Positions 1 through 12,741 are shown, numbered from the stretch's first letter. The stretch is DNA of 64,000 nt from Geotrypetes seraphini (GCF_902459505.1 NC_047093.1:80112308-80176307); one strand, 5' to 3'. The notes: generated by a model not told the origin, from the sequence alone. Numbers and translations are program-made.

Positions 1-329
1 GGTTGACTCAAAGTCTATGCCTGATCTGTCCATTTTTAACAAAAGTTATCATTCCTTTGGAAAACATAAACAGTTGCCAGGCCTATCAAAAGCACTAAAA
101 AAGCTCCCTCAACCCACAAAAATTTTAACTTTCTATTTTATTACTATTTTGTCTAAGATTACCTCATCCAACATGTTCTAAGCAATATCCAAGAAATTTT
201 ATTTCAACATATTCTTCTCCAAAGAGTATTCAAAAAAGAAGATAAAAGTGCTCTATTGTCATTTTACATTTTCCTTTTCTAGAAATTTGAATGGTTTTCT
301 TTAAAAAGGCAACAATTCAGCAGACCAAA
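1..329. other. AT-rich stretch, nothing recognised
   Basis: No coding potential, RNA gene or repeat boundary was recognised before the hAT-like end that starts near 330. Confidence 0.5.
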
Positions 330-1263
330 CCAATGTTCCCTCTAATTTTTCATAGGTTGTGTGCGCAAAAAATTTCATATGTGTGCATTTTAAAGAAAAA
401 TTAAATTTGTGTGCGCTATAAAAATGATTGCCAGAGGGCCCGGAGTTCAGTTATGGGCAGGTCTTTGAGTTTAGTCTGAATTAACGAAAACACAATGTAA
501 TTTTAGTTACACTTTATGTAACATAAAGTCTCATTTCAATAAACATAAATTATGTTTCATTGAAATGTTTCATTGTACTTTATACTTAAAATTTAGAAAA
601 TAACAGCAATTTAGTTTTCAAAGATTTTCCCTGCGATCTTTCATATTTATCCAGTCCGAATAAATTCTGTCAAGATCTGTTCAGCCTCCATCTTGAAGGT
701 GACTCTTAACACGCATCAGCATTTCCAAATGCTCTAAATGTAAACGATTCCTTTGTTTAGTCTTCAAATTGTTCATTAGACTAAAACCACGCTCACAATC
801 TGAACTAGATGCTAAAAATGTGACACCAAGGTCCATCAATTTTGCTAAATCATTGATGAGAGGGTAGTAAGAACGTAATCTAAACAGATGCAGAAAATAA
901 ATTGAAAAGGAAAATGAGGGAAAAAAGGGAAAGGAATTGCAGAGGAAAGGTGTGGGAGAAGGAAGGAGAGGAGAGAGATGCCAGATCAATGGGGGCGAAA
1001 GGAGAGATGGAAGGAGGAGGCATACAGTTTCTGGAAGGAGAGAAGATGCCATATAGGAGAAGAGAGACAGCAGACAGTGGACGGAAGGAAGAGAGTTACA
1101 GTAAGATGAGGAAAGCAGAAACCACAGAAGACAAAGGTAGAAAAAAATTTTCTATTTATTTATTGCTTTAGGAGACATGTGTCACTGTTTCTGTGGTGCA
1201 CTTTATGCAGAGTCCAGCTTCTTACTGGTTCAATTTAACCTTTGTCTATGTATTTCTATTTTA
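330..1263 (-). mobile_element. hAT-family DNA transposon remnant
   Basis: The left side begins near 330 with a sequence like AATGTTCCCTCTAA, which resembles the terminal inverted repeat (CAGTGTTCCCTC) of the element at 17,010-19,343. A transposase C-terminus lies on the minus strand at about 684-881. A purine-rich block (about 900-1,110) follows, then text resembling internal parts of other hAT-like copies here (for example near 22,440-22,500). A TWA-type MITE interrupts it at 1,264. The right end was not located, so the boundary is approximate. Confidence 0.5.
684..881 (-). pseudogene. hAT transposase C-terminal (dimerisation) fragment
   Basis: About 66 residues read on the minus strand up to a TGA at 681-683. 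The peptide contains SSSDCERGFSLMNNLKTKQR, the hallmark of the hAT C-terminal dimerisation domain (Ser-rich start, CERGFS, MNxLKTKxRNRL). The rest of the transposase, including the DDE catalytic core and BED finger, is missing because the reading frame runs into the purine-rich block. It is therefore a dead fragment. It could be of ZBED/KIAA1586-like type, but the family cannot be fixed from so little. Confidence 0.6.
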
Positions 1264-1404
1264 TCCCCCCTTTTACAAAATTGTGGAGCGTTTTTTAGTG
1301 CCAGCCGTGGTGGTAGCAGCTCTGATGCTCAGAATTCTATGAGCGTCAGAGCTGTTACCACCGTGGCTAAAATCCACACTACAGTTTTGTAAAAGAGGGA
1401 GGGG
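1264..1404. mobile_element. Palindromic MITE with TTA target duplication
   Basis: A 141-bp near-palindrome whose ends read TCCCCCCTTTTACAAAA and, reverse-complemented, CCCCTCCCTCTTTTACAAAA. The arms meet at a centre around AATTCTATGAGCGTCAGAGC. It is flanked by TTA at 1,261-1,263 and 1,405-1,407. A 3-bp TWA duplication is typical of PIF/Harbinger-type elements, so that assignment is an inference from the duplication. Confidence 0.6.
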
Positions 1405-1738
1405 TTAGTTTGTGATTACATATTCCATACTAGGCAAAGGTGTTTTCTGTGTTCGAAAGACATGGTTTTTTTGTTAGGCTTGACTGCAGGATTGATCTGT
1501 ACTAGTCTGGCTTGTTTAGTTTTACAATGGGTGTATTGATGTACTGCTCACTGCAGTATGTAAGATGCTGCCTTTTCCTAGGTACTCATGTGTGACATGT
1601 GGCTTGTTACTAAAAATCATGTTTTTCGTACAGATGGGTGGGGGGGCGTCAAAAAAATGATGGGCCCCGGATGTCACATATGCTAGGTATGCCACTGGGA
1701 TGACTACAGACTTGTTGATATGAAAAGGCAAAAACCAC

Positions 1739-4700
1739 CTATGGCAGAAAAGAGGGAACCGGCCGCAGCACGACCCGCTCCCTAGAGAACTCCAGGAAGG
1801 AAGGCCTACACAAAAAGGCCTTCAGTCTGGAAATGTGTCTCACCAGGAAGACCACCTTAATTGTAAGGTCCTTTAACGTGCAGGACCCAAGAGGCTCAAA
1901 AGGATGGCGCATGAGCACGGAAAGAACCAGAGTGAGATCCCAGGCTAGAACCGAAGGCCTCACTGGAGAATGGAGCAATTTTGCCGCCATCAAAAATCAA
2001 ATCGCATCCGGAGAAGAGGCCAAACGCAAACCATGACAAGTAGACCAGGCAAGGCCCCTGTCCAGACCATCCTGCAAAACTCTAAGATGTGAAGCAAAGA
2101 AGCATGAATGGGAACCATGCTGTGAATGGAACACCAATGCTCAATGAGACACCAAACTCGCAGAAAAGCCAGAGGTGTGGAAAGTCTCTGGGAACCCAAG
2201 AGGGTTAAGATCAACTTATCTGAATAACCTTTCTTATTTAGGTGTTCCCTTTCAAGAGCCAAGCCGTAAGATGAAAAGGACCCAGATCGAACATTGGAAT
2301 AGGACCCTGCGTCGGAAAAGGGCAGCAGAAGAGGATCTGCCATGAGAAAACGAACCAGATCGGCATACCACGGGCACCTGGGTCAGTCTGGAGCCACCAG
2401 GATCATGCAGCCAATGTGAAGGACTCCCCACCATCAGCCATGGTGGAAAACATACAGGAGGCCGTCTGTTGGCCAAGGCTACACCAGAGCATCCAGCCAC
2501 TCGGCCTGGAAATTTCAGTGCCGACTGAAGAACCTTGGTGCTTTGGTATTGACACTCATGGGCATCAGATCCATGACCGGCTGGCCCCAAGCCTGCACAA
2601 TCTATTTGAAGGCTGCAGGACCAAGACACCATTCGCCAGGATCCAGCAGGTGCTGAACGACTGAGGAAGTCCACCTGGACATTCTCCACTCCCGCTTTGT
2701 GGGAAGATGTCCAGAAGATGAGTCTCTGTCCAAGCCATAAGCAGAGAAACCTCCTGCGCCACCAGAGTCTTGGTTCCCCCAACAAGAATCCAAGCAAATT
2801 TGCCCTTCAGCAACATCTGGAACACTAGCAATGCCAACCAGATGGCTCTGGTCTCCAGAACATTGATTTACCAGGACACCTCCTCTGGAGACCAGCTGCC
2901 CTGAGCTGAGTGACTGAGACACCGAGTTCCCCAACTGAGGAGACTGGCGTCCATGATAAGCACTGTCCACTGAGGCTGATTCAGACTCACTCCCTGCACC
3001 AGATTGGAAGATTGTAACCACCAGCAGAAGCTGCGTTGAACTAACCCCTGAAAAGGAACGGAAGAGTCCAGATTGTGCATCTGAAGCAACCACCGCCGAA
3101 GAAGAGCATACTGAAGTGGGCACATGTGAGTTCGTCCACACCTGACCACATCCAGGGAGACCGCCATCGACCCTCAAAACATGTAGAAAATCCTGCGCCA
3201 GAAGACACCAACAATCCATCAGGAAGCAAATATGCGACTGCACCTTGTATACTCAGCCCTCTGAAAGGAAGACTCTCCTCAGGCAGGTGTTGAAGAGAAT
3301 TCTGAGGTACTCCAGGCGCTGAGATGGAGCCAACCAGCTTTTGGACAAGTTGATCACCCTTCCCAGCAACTACAGGAACTCCACATCCCGAGACATAACC
3401 CGGGAGTTCTCCTAAAAGGACTTTGCTTGAATCAACCAGTCGTTCAGATAAGGGATGAACCAGAATGACCTCCTTACGTAAGGTCGCCGCCATCACCACC
3501 ACAATAATCTTGATGAAAGTCCGCAGAGCCATGGCCAGACCAAAAGTAAACACTTTCCCAAAATCGCAAAGCGAAGGAAACGCTGATGGGAGGCCCAAAT
3601 CAGGACATGCAGGTAGGCCTCAGTCAGATTGACAGAAGTCAGAAACTCCCCAGGCTGGACCGCCAGAATGACAGATCTCAGGGTCTCCATGCAAAAAAAG
3701 ATGGGATCCGGAGTGCCCCGACACCTTTCAGATCCAAAATGGGCTGAAAAGACCCCTCTTTCTTGGGCACCATGAAGTAAATGGAATACCTGCCGATGTG
3801 AACCTCTCCAGCGGGCACTGGGACCACTGCTTTGAGGTCGAGCAACCTTTGCAGCATTTGATGAAAAGTCCACTTTTTCCAAGCTGCCTGACAAGGAGAA
3901 GAGAGGAAACAATCTGGCAAGGGCTGAGAAAACTCCAGAGCATAACCGACCTGAATCACTTCCAGGTCCTACTGATCCGTTGTGATCTCGGCCCACCCCT
4001 GGTAAAACTCCTGCAACTGGGCTCCCACCAGCACCAGGGGATGGGCGGGCAAGGAGTTATCGGGCCGGCAGGTGGTAGAAGAGCATCTAGAGGAGTCATG
4101 ACCCTCCCCCACCCGGGCAAGCATTACGAAATGACTGCATGCGCTGAAAGAAACAGCCCCTGAAAGGAAAAGAAGCCACCCCTGACCAGGGCGGTATTGA
4201 TAAAAATCACACAAACGCCCCTAGGCGACGCCACCCCACAAAGGCGGGCGAGGACGGTCTTCAGAAAGACGGGGCACCTTAGAGTCAGTCAAGAACTGAA
4301 CCAGCTTGTCCAACTCCTTGCCAAATAGGAAAAAGCCTCAAAAAGGAAATTTACTAAGCTTAGCCTTAGACACTGTATTCGCTGACCAACCCCGCAGCCA
4401 CAGGGTATGGCGAGAAGCCACTCCGAGAGCTATAGATTTGTCCGAAGCTCACAACAGATCATACAAGGCATCTGATAGATAAGAAGCGCCAAGCTCAATC
4501 TTAGCCACCTTCTGATCCACCAAGGACCAGTCATCAGACTCAGAGTCAAGAACTCGCTCAGACCACCGGAAACAAGCCAGGCCACCAGACTGCACAAATC
4601 GCTGCCTGGATCTCCAAGGCAGCTACGTCAAAACTTTGCTTAAAAAGAGACTCCAATTTACGATACTGAGAGTACTGCAGGGCCGAACTGCCTTTAACCG

Positions 4701-6305
4701 GCACCGTATGCCTGCACGCAATAGCCAAAACTACCACATCCACCACAGGAGACTTAAAGGTATCCTTATCTTGATGGGATAAAGCCCAGCCATGAACTGC
4801 CCCAAATGAAAGAGCACATCCAGCAACTTCCACTGCGCATGCACCACATCCCGAATATCCTGATGCATAGGAAAAGAATGGGAAGCTGCCCAGATCCCCC
4901 GAAGCTGTCCACCACACGTGGAGGTTCTTTCACATCCTCCTCAAAGCGCACCACCAACAAAACCTGAATAAGCTCCTGAAGTTCTTTCCAGTGAATAAAA
5001 GCGCACCACCAACACAGCCTCATCACCCAGTATCTCTGACAAACTCAAGTCAGCGTCATCCGTCCCCCCGAGAGGATCTTGGAGATCCAACAAGGGATCT
5101 AAGTCCTCATCAGGAGAAAACACATCACCAAACAAAAATTTCTCATCCCACAAAGCCTGCAGCCGCTTGGATGAAGATGGGGGGACTGGGTTGGAGCCGA
5201 TGCTGAAGAGGGCCAAATGGGAAGATGTGGAAGGCAAAAGCCCCCCTTCCCCTCAAAAATAAACCCCAAAACGCAGAGTCCTCCAGGGAAGAAACAGGAC
5301 CCCCGGCCGCCTGCAAGTATGCCTTGTACATAGCCAAAACAAAATCTGGGGCAAACCCCCTTGGCGGCAAAGCAGGACTCATTGCCAAGGTAAGAGACCC
5401 AGCAGAAACCTGTTCCTGTCTCTCTAAGACAGGGGAAGGTCATCACAGGCTGCAAACAAGATGGTGGAGCTTCCCACCAAAACTGGCAAAAAACCCCACC
5501 GAAAAAACCTCCCTTGAGGCCTAAACAGACCCAGCCGCTAAAGCAGGCAAGCCAGCAGCAGTGAAAAGGGAGTCCCCAGCACTATTGGTAGTAAGGGAAA
5601 CATATCCCTGAAAGTTGGCAGCTGGGGAAATCCCTGTGCGAGTGATAAAAGCCCGGACTTATCCACGGTGCACGCGCGAAGGGGAACCCTGCTCGCCGAC
5701 AAGGATTCCCCTTTGCGGCGGCCGGTGCACACACCAACCTCATCGAACGCACACTTGGAGCACTTTTTCAGCTTAAAAGTGCTCATTGCGAAAACCGCTA
5801 TAGGGAAAAAGAAAAGTGCCAGCTAGCAATAAAATTCAATTATTTAATTAAAGGCTTCCCTTCAGACTGGCACTACCTCAGGACTTTATTTTTTTTCAAC
5901 ACAACTTTATTTAATTTGAACAGACCCCACTGGCTCTCAAAGCTATATGCCTTGCCAGTAGTTGGTAGCAAGGCTTACAGCTGGGGGAAAAGGGGAGATG
6001 GACTTAATCAGTTGAGTGTGGCACCCCCAAGGTCAGATGGACCCCCAAAAAGGTCCCCCAAGCACAACCTGGCACCACAACCAGGGACAAAGCGGCCAAT
6101 TTAAACAACATCCAATAGCCCTACACTAAACCAGGGAAAGACTGCACAGGTTTACCACCTCTACCTGCTGGAGACTGAGAGCAGACTAATTGTACTTGGG
6201 ACTGCACAGCCCACTTATACTACAGCCAAAAGTTTGTGTTTCAGTCTCCACCTGCTGGTCGAGGTGAGGTATATCCCAGTTTCTGTGCCGGCCTGGAGGA
6301 ACAAT
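1739..6305 (-). mobile_element. DIRS-type (tyrosine recombinase) retrotransposon, broken fossil
   Basis: Minus-strand coding pieces fall in DIRS order. A gag-like region lies at about 4,250-5,540. Reverse transcriptase at about 3,480-3,990 has VPKKEGSF, ILDLK and METLRSVI motifs. RNase H lies at about 2,600-3,240, with an ENVQVDFLSR-like end. The N-terminal part of a tyrosine recombinase lies at about 1,740-2,340. The stretch 5,816-6,305 has no open frame and is probably the leader. The 3' end is missing, so the recombinase is incomplete, and the frames are interrupted many times. The element is old and non-functional. Confidence 0.7.
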
Positions 6306-6349
6306 AAAGAATAAAAGTTTTATGAAGATATAAAATAAGCAGTTGTACA

Positions 6350-6550
6350 GGCAATATATTTTCAAATGAGTTTACTGCAAAACACTGTTGCAGTCACAAT
6401 TAAGCCTTGGAATCTGCCAAAGGATGTGGTCAAGGTAACCAATAACTCCTGGAGGAAAAGTCCATAAAACACTATTGGTCAGGTTGACTTGGGAGAGCCC
6501 TTGCTCATCCTTGGAAATAAAGTAGGATACAGATCTACCTTTTGGGATCT
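6350..6550 (+). mobile_element. CR1-like LINE 3' remnant
   Basis: Degenerate plus-strand sequence resembling the end of CR1 ORF2 (a WNLPKDVVK-like peptide) and its 3'UTR. It is too decayed to bound precisely. Confidence 0.4.
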
Positions 6551-6717
6551 CCTTGGTCTGACTTCAAAAAAACAAACTAGAGTTCCTGACTTATTCAAAT
6601 CTGTTCTACATGGCTTATAGGTTATTTTCAGTCCCAGCCCTATTGCAACACAGTTGTTACCCTAGTAACAATGCAGACACAAAAGAGTGGTATATTTACT
6701 TAAACAAGATGGAGTTG

Positions 6718-7135
6718 GTCCAGGAGGGCAGCTACTGAAATAGTCAGTGGTCTTCGTCCTAAAGCTTATGGGAACAGATTAAAAATCTCAATATGTATAC
6801 TTTGGAACAAAGGCAGGAGAGGGGAGATATGATATGTTTCTATCTCTATGGCATAAATGTACATAAGGTGTCTTTCAATTGAAAGGAAGCTCTGGAATGA
6901 GGGTGAAAAGGGAAGAATCAGGAGTAACCTTAAAAATACTTTTTCGCAGATAGGTAGTGAGTTTGTGGAATGGCCTCCTGGTGGGACAAAGATTAATGTG
7001 AATTCAAGAAAGCTTGGTCCAAGTACATAGGATCTCTAAGGGAGAGTAGATGGAATGATTGGGCAGACTGGATAGGCCATATGGTCTTTGTCTGCTTTCA
7101 CTTTTCCTCTGTACATTTTTATGTTTCATCATTAC
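6718..7135 (+). mobile_element. CR1 LINE 3' end
   Basis: The order of motifs matches the other CR1 tails in the window: a GDMI-like region, the FVEWPPG-like region, then GGGCAGACTGGATAGGCCAT and a TTTTTATGTT-type end. 5'-truncated, plus strand. Confidence 0.65.
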
Positions 7136-7139
7136 CCAT

Positions 7140-7935
7140 TTTCTAAATTTATAACTCATTCATGAAGAAACAAATGTGCAACTACTGCTCCTGAACAGCA
7201 AAATGTGAACATGCTACTATCCTTTCAGCATCCTGGACAGTTTTCACTGAAGAGTAAAATAAAAAAAAGAAACACTCTATTTAAACATACATGCATGGTG
7301 AATTTACCACCTAAGTTTCTATAAATGACAGATTTGCTCTTGACCACAACTGAAAAACGAGGAGCAGGTTGGTAAAATACATTTCAAAACTGAGCAGCAA
7401 AGTAAAGCAACCTATTTCACCGTTTTTACTGCATAACCACTGATTAAACAGCTAAAATCATCACTGTTACAAATTGTGGTTGTGGGATTTTTACATGATT
7501 GCTTTTTGGTCAATGCAAATATACACAGCTTTAAAATATCAGTTATAACATAATATTGAGATTTCAGCTAATGATTTTAAAGTTAAGACATTCATTAAGT
7601 AGCAAAGGTTACAAAGCCAAGCAACATAAAACACAATTACAATACAAACAAGCCAACTGGCCCATGAACAAATGCTGGCAAGTACTTATTTAAAAGGCAT
7701 TTATCAATTAATAAATGATAAATAGCTAAAAAACAAACAAAAAAAATCAATTAATGTCCACATTTGTAATTGATTTTTTATGACTACAGGCTCTTGATCG
7801 GAAAGCTACATCAATAATACAAGCAGCCTGCTAAATGGAAAGGACAACCTACTGTGGGCCTAAAAATGGTTTTAAAACATCGATATAAAAACATACAACT
7901 TTAATATAGTTTAAGAATCATAAAAATAAACTAAG
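7140..7935. other. Non-coding stretch, possibly single-copy
   Basis: AT-rich, no long open frame, and no repeat recognised except a short CCTTTTACTAAAGGGTG motif at its right edge that resembles the ends of the TWA MITE family. Confidence 0.4.
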
Positions 7936-8080
7936 AAGCCCTTTTACTAAAGGGTGTTAAGTGGTTACCACATGGCTGCATTAAAAGGTTATGCAGGAGT
8001 TTGTTTCTGTGAATTTTTCAAACTTTTTCTGGTAGAGGGCATGGCAGCATTACCCAGCTGGCATGTTGCACTTGCACTAA

Positions 8081-9106
8081 CCCCCGTATTCTCTAACTGG
8101 CGCCAAAGTCAGCGGCTGCTGATCATGTCAATCAAGCGATAGCACCTGTTAAGAGAATTGCGCCAGGGCCTGTCAGCTGATCACAGCAGATAAATTAGAT
8201 CAGCTGAGCTAACAGGACTCCCTCAAACCGCAGCTTCAGGGAGTCCTGCCAGCTCAGCTGATCAGGGATTGGAATTCTCCTGCCAAATCAGCTGAATTGG
8301 CAAGGAGATTCCCATTTCCTCTCTCCCTCCTTCTCAGCCACCAGCCCCCCTCCCGATACCCCCATCTCTCCCCCCCTGTACTTTCATGAAACATCTGCAA
8401 GAAGGATGCCCACTCCCCTCCTGCCGATAGGGCAGTCTTTTCAAAATAGTGGCCCTTCCCCCTCTCAGTGCATCTTGGGATGCACTGGAAGAGGTCTAGG
8501 GCCCTAAGCCAATCAGGGCTGCCTTAGACCCCTCCCAGTGCATCCCAAGATGCACTGGGAGGGGGAAGGGCCACCATTTTGAAGAGGTGGGCATTCCTAT
8601 TGCTGTTTCACTGGGGGTATGGGGATGTTGGGAAGGGGCAGGAGGATCTCCTTGTCTGTTCAGCTGACCACAGCAGGGGAATCCCCAATCAGCTCATCTG
8701 GCAGTACTCCCCAAAGCCACGGTTTCAGGGAGTCCTGACAGTTCAGCTGATTAGGGATTCCCTTGCTGCAATTAGCTGAACCGGCAAGCTGTGCACTATT
8801 TTTGCAATCCCCAGCAAAGATATGTGCTGGAAATATAGGCCAAGGTTTTACAAGCCTACATTTCTGGCGCTTATCTTTGGCGAATTACACCTACGAAGGC
8901 ACTTTAGGCCTACTAATGCCACTTCTGGCATTGGTCACACCAATTTTGGTGTTCATCAGCCTAAAGCGCCTAGAGAGGTGCAATTCAGGCGCCTTTTATT
9001 TAGGTGCCAATAGGGACTTTATTCTGTCATTTTAAACAGCATTTGTCAATTAACTTAAGCACCAATAGGGCACCTAAGTTTCAGTGCCATTTATAGAATT
9101 TCCCCC
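8081..9106. mobile_element. Large imperfect palindromic DNA element
   Basis: Two halves are related in inverted orientation: CAGCTGATCACAGCAG-type and AGGGAGTCCTG-type segments recur on both sides. The ends share a TTCTATAAATGGC-like inverted motif. A tighter hairpin at 8,438-8,585 pairs a CAGTGCATCTTGGGATGCAC-type arm with its complement and continues into GGGGGAAGGGCCACCATTTT. There is no transposase, so it is a non-autonomous foldback-type element. The outer ends are approximate. Confidence 0.5.
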
Positions 9107-9639
9107 AAATGGTTAATGCAGATTTAACACAGATCACTTACTTCCACCTAAATAGGAGATGCCAAGTGCTTCTGCATTACTGGAGTAGGTACCATGAATT
9201 AACCTGAATGTTAATTATGATTTATTTACAACCTTTTTGAAGAAATTCACTCAAGGTGATGCACAGCAAGATTAAGTTAAAGGCAAGAGACAATTACAGC
9301 AGTATAAATATTCAAATAGCATAGCTATGGCATAGAATGCTTATATTACAATGTCAGAAAAGGCAAGTGAGATGTTGAGATCAACCAACAGTGTATTTGT
9401 TAATATTTTTTCCTCCCTCATTTTCCTATTTGTTTCTTACCTCCTCTTTGTCCCACTTTTTTTCATAAATCATCATTTTTTTTTAATTTCTAGGAGCCCC
9501 CAGCTTTGCACAAGTCCACTTTCAATAGGTTTCCGTTTATACATTCATTTTCTGGTCTTTTGCAAAAGGCAGGAATGGTTACCAAAGTTTTGAACTCTCT
9601 GTTGCGGTTTTTAGAGCATGCTCCTAATTTACATGTTTC
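9107..9639. other. Non-coding stretch, nothing recognised
   Basis: AT- and pyrimidine-rich DNA without a recognisable gene or repeat boundary. The open frames are short and carry no family motif. Confidence 0.4.
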
Positions 9640-10760
9640 AGTTTTTCATTACATTTTTCACGTGAGCACTGTCTGCACATTTTCATAGAGCTTAGATAAG
9701 TGTAAGCAGTTTCAGACGAGCAATAATGGGTTTCAAGCATTCTTCACTTTTTTTTTCCAAGTATTCACAATATTAGTTCTTTTAATTTTCAGTCCTTTTC
9801 ATTTTTATTCTTATCTTTTATAATGTTTTAAAGCATGCTTCGGATATTAATTTTTGTATTTATTTTAGTTTTTGACTTTTTCACGCATGCACAGATTAAT
9901 CAAAGCTCATAGCGCAAGCACATTTCATTTTGGCGCAAGGTTTTTACCGAAGGTGCCTTCACAGTAAGCTTTTTGCTTTGGCTCATTTGCTAGCTGTTTT
10001 GCTTTTTTTTTTGCCATGCCTGCATTTATCATTTTGCCTTGGTTTAGTTATGCACATCTTTTCAGCTGCATTCTTATACAACCAGTGATATAAAGTTATG
10101 TATTTTCATCAGTAAACCATTGTGTGTAAACTGGCCATCTCTGGCGCATACTTTAGCACTATTCTGCAAAATATGCACACTATGACTAGATGTTCGTTGT
10201 CTTTTTCTGAATTTTTTTGTACTATTCTTTCAAATTACATACAGCATTGTCTCTCTTTTTCCTCCTGCCTCAGCCGTGTTTACACATTTCATAATGCTCA
10301 AGGGGTGTTCTGGTTTTTGTTAAACAATGTTAGGTCGCCTTGTTTCACTTGGGTCTTTCTAACACATTTTACATTCTCACAAGTCTGGCTGTTATTTGGC
10401 ATTTTTTGCCCTATTGTATAGTCATCTACAGCTTTAAATTTCATATTTTACTTGATTCAGAGATTGTATTTCCCACTCTTATCTATTGGTCTATTCTTTG
10501 ATTGGTTTATGCTCCTATTTTATTCTTATATGCATCTTTATATGTTCACTTATGGATTTATTATGGTTTTATATGCTTTCTGATTTAGTTATGTTTTAAA
10601 TTTTTTCATCTTTATTTACATTTTGATTTTAGTTACTCATTTGGCCCCTGATGAAAACATTCCAGATTGCTGAAACTGGGATCCTAGTTGGTACCTTAGC
10701 TTTTTAACTGTACTGAGACTTTTATATTAATAAATATACTGTTGGTTGTTTTCAACATCT
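9640..10760 (+). mobile_element. Possible Penelope-like element UTR remnant
   Basis: No coding sequence survives. The block carries a hammerhead-like core (CTGATGA...GAAA, 10,648-10,689) of the sort known from Penelope-like retroelement terminal regions, followed by an AT-rich tail. The assignment rests on that motif and on its likeness to the better-preserved element at 43.6-48.1 kb, so it is tentative. Confidence 0.35.
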
Positions 10761-11146
10761 TGTTTGCCTTTTTGGCTTTTTTGTACACTTTGAGGCAAGT
10801 TTTCTTCTTCGTTCTGGTTGAGTACTAATATTACAATATCAAACACAATATGCAATAAAATATTTTAATAGCCAGAATAACACATGACCTGCAATGCAAA
10901 ATACTGGGAATATCCCTTCTTAATAAAATCCTACATTATAGCACATTAAGACCAAAACAAAAACAAACTTTAGTTCAAAGCCCCCTAAATGTTGTATTCA
11001 AAATATCTACCTGTGTTTTGTTATGAGAGAGGAGGAGTGAAAAACAAACAAACAACTGACCACCTATTTAAACAGTGAAATGTAAGCAGGCAGATAAGGA
11101 TCATGAGCTATCTAGACTGGTCAGTTTTATTTCTGGTGCAATACTA

Positions 11147-11345
11147 CAAGGGGCTGCTGAAAAGTTCTCAGCCCAACCAAGAAGTGAATGATGTGGAGCC
11201 ATGAAACTTACAAGTTATTTCACACTTTTCATTTCATTTCAATGATTTGAAATGAAGTGTGTCCAAGTGTGGAATAACTTGTAAGTTTCATGGCGCCACA
11301 TCATTCTCTTCTTGGTTGGGCTGAGAACTTTTCAGCAGCCCTGCA
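11147..11345. mobile_element. Mariner-type palindromic MITE
   Basis: About 199 bp with long inverted ends (GGGCTGCTGAAAAGTTCTCA on the left and its complement on the right). The two arms fold back around a central AATGATTTGAAATGAA. TA dinucleotides flank it at 11,145-11,146 and 11,346-11,347. The sequence style and TA target fit a Tc1/mariner derivative. Confidence 0.65.
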
Positions 11346-11435
11346 TATAGGATCCTAAATGATTCCTGGCTGTCTCCTCACATTAAAAGGTAATTTCTGA
11401 AGCCGAAAACAACAAAAATCAAATCTATTATGTTA

Positions 11436-12620
11436 TTCCTGGTGGAATTCTGCACAAAGGAATTGAAAATTCTATGCACAATATTTTAAAATTATAGTGG
11501 TTTACGTAGAATTCTTCCAGCCTACTACTACTTATCACTTATATAGCGCTGAAAGGCATAAGCAGTGTTGTACATTTTGACATTTGCTTGGAAGAGCTTA
11601 AAATCTAACTTGAACAGACAGACATGACATACAAGGTTGAGGATGCAAAACCCAAGGTGAGAGGAGTTAGGAATCGAAAGCATTCTCGAACAGGTGGGCT
11701 TTTAACTGGACCTTGAACACTGCCAGAGACTTCCTGCCTTTTCCTTTCTCAGGCTGCAGTTTGCTCAGTACCCTCTCACTCCAACTGCAGTTCCGTCTCT
11801 CTCTTCATCCCACCCCTCTCACTCGCACCCTGAATCTACTCCCTGGTCCCCATGATCTAGCATCTCTTCTCCCCTCTCTCCACCCTTTCTGGTCTGGGCC
11901 ACTTTATTCCTCTACCATCCCCCTCCCCCCACTTGCAGATCTAGCATCCATGTCCCCTCACCCAACACCTCTCTCACTCACACCTCTCCCCATGGTCTGG
12001 CATCTTTCCCTCTCTCCACTGGCCAAGCATTTCTTCCTCCCCACTCCCCTTTCTAATTTAGGTCACTCACTCCTCCACCCAACTTGCAGGCACAGCATTC
12101 ATATCCCCCTACTCTCCTGGGTGGGTCCAGCCTCTCTCCAACAGAAACTTCTCTACTGTATAGATCTGGCATCTCCCCTATCAGGAGGCCCTTCCAAAGC
12201 AGCAGCGGCAGCTGACCAGCAGAGGCAGTGCTGTGAATAGACTGCTTCTGGCCAGGCCAGGCTCACCAGGGCCTTTCTTCTGCTGCATCATCTGTCTGTG
12301 ATGTCACTTCCTGTAGATGTATGAAATTGCAAAGGAAAGGCCCAGGTGGGCTGACAGCAAGCAATCTGTTCATAGAACTGCCTCCGTTAGCCAGCCACTG
12401 TGCTTTTGAAGGGCCCATGGGTAGAGGAGATACTGGAGCCACACCCTCAGGGGGAGGAGTTGGTCAGACCCATATGGGGGAGGGACGTCAGGTCAGGAAA
12501 AGAAAGCAGAAGGCCTCAGTTTATCAGGAGTGCGGGAGATGATCTGGGCTGAATTCTGCATAGCACATGAATTCTGTGCAAATTCTGCATCGCACAATTA
12601 TGCAGAATTCTGCCAAAAGT
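11436..12620. mobile_element. Non-autonomous DNA element with GGAATTCTGC-type inverted ends
   Basis: The left end has GGTGGAATTCTGCACA and the right end, reverse-complemented, has TGGCAGAATTCTGCATAA. Between them sit an L2 fragment (11,523-11,740), a pyrimidine-rich block (11,740-12,240) and GC-richer sequence. No transposase is visible and no clean target duplication was found. Its right edge stops about 115 bp from the ZBTB6 poly(A) signal. Confidence 0.45.
11523..11740 (-). mobile_element. L2-clade LINE 3' fragment
   Basis: Starts with a TACTTATCACTTATATAGCG motif and continues with AGAGCTTAAAATCTAA, the reverse complement of typical L2-type LINE 3' sequence. Truncated; it lies inside a DNA element. 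Confidence 0.5.
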
Positions 12621-12735
12621 ATTATATACAGTAAAATAAAAGATCCATTACATAAAATTGCCCATAGAGAAGTGAGAATGAACCATACTATGGCTAGGTT
12701 TGGAAAATGTTATTATATTGAGTGTCAGAAAGACC

Positions 12736-12741
12736 TTTATT
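12736..12741 (-). terminator. Candidate poly(A) signal of ZBTB6
   Basis: TTTATT on the plus strand reads AATAAA on the minus strand, about 85 bases past the ZBTB6 stop codon. It would give a very short 3'UTR. Other sites further downstream are possible. Confidence 0.5.
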
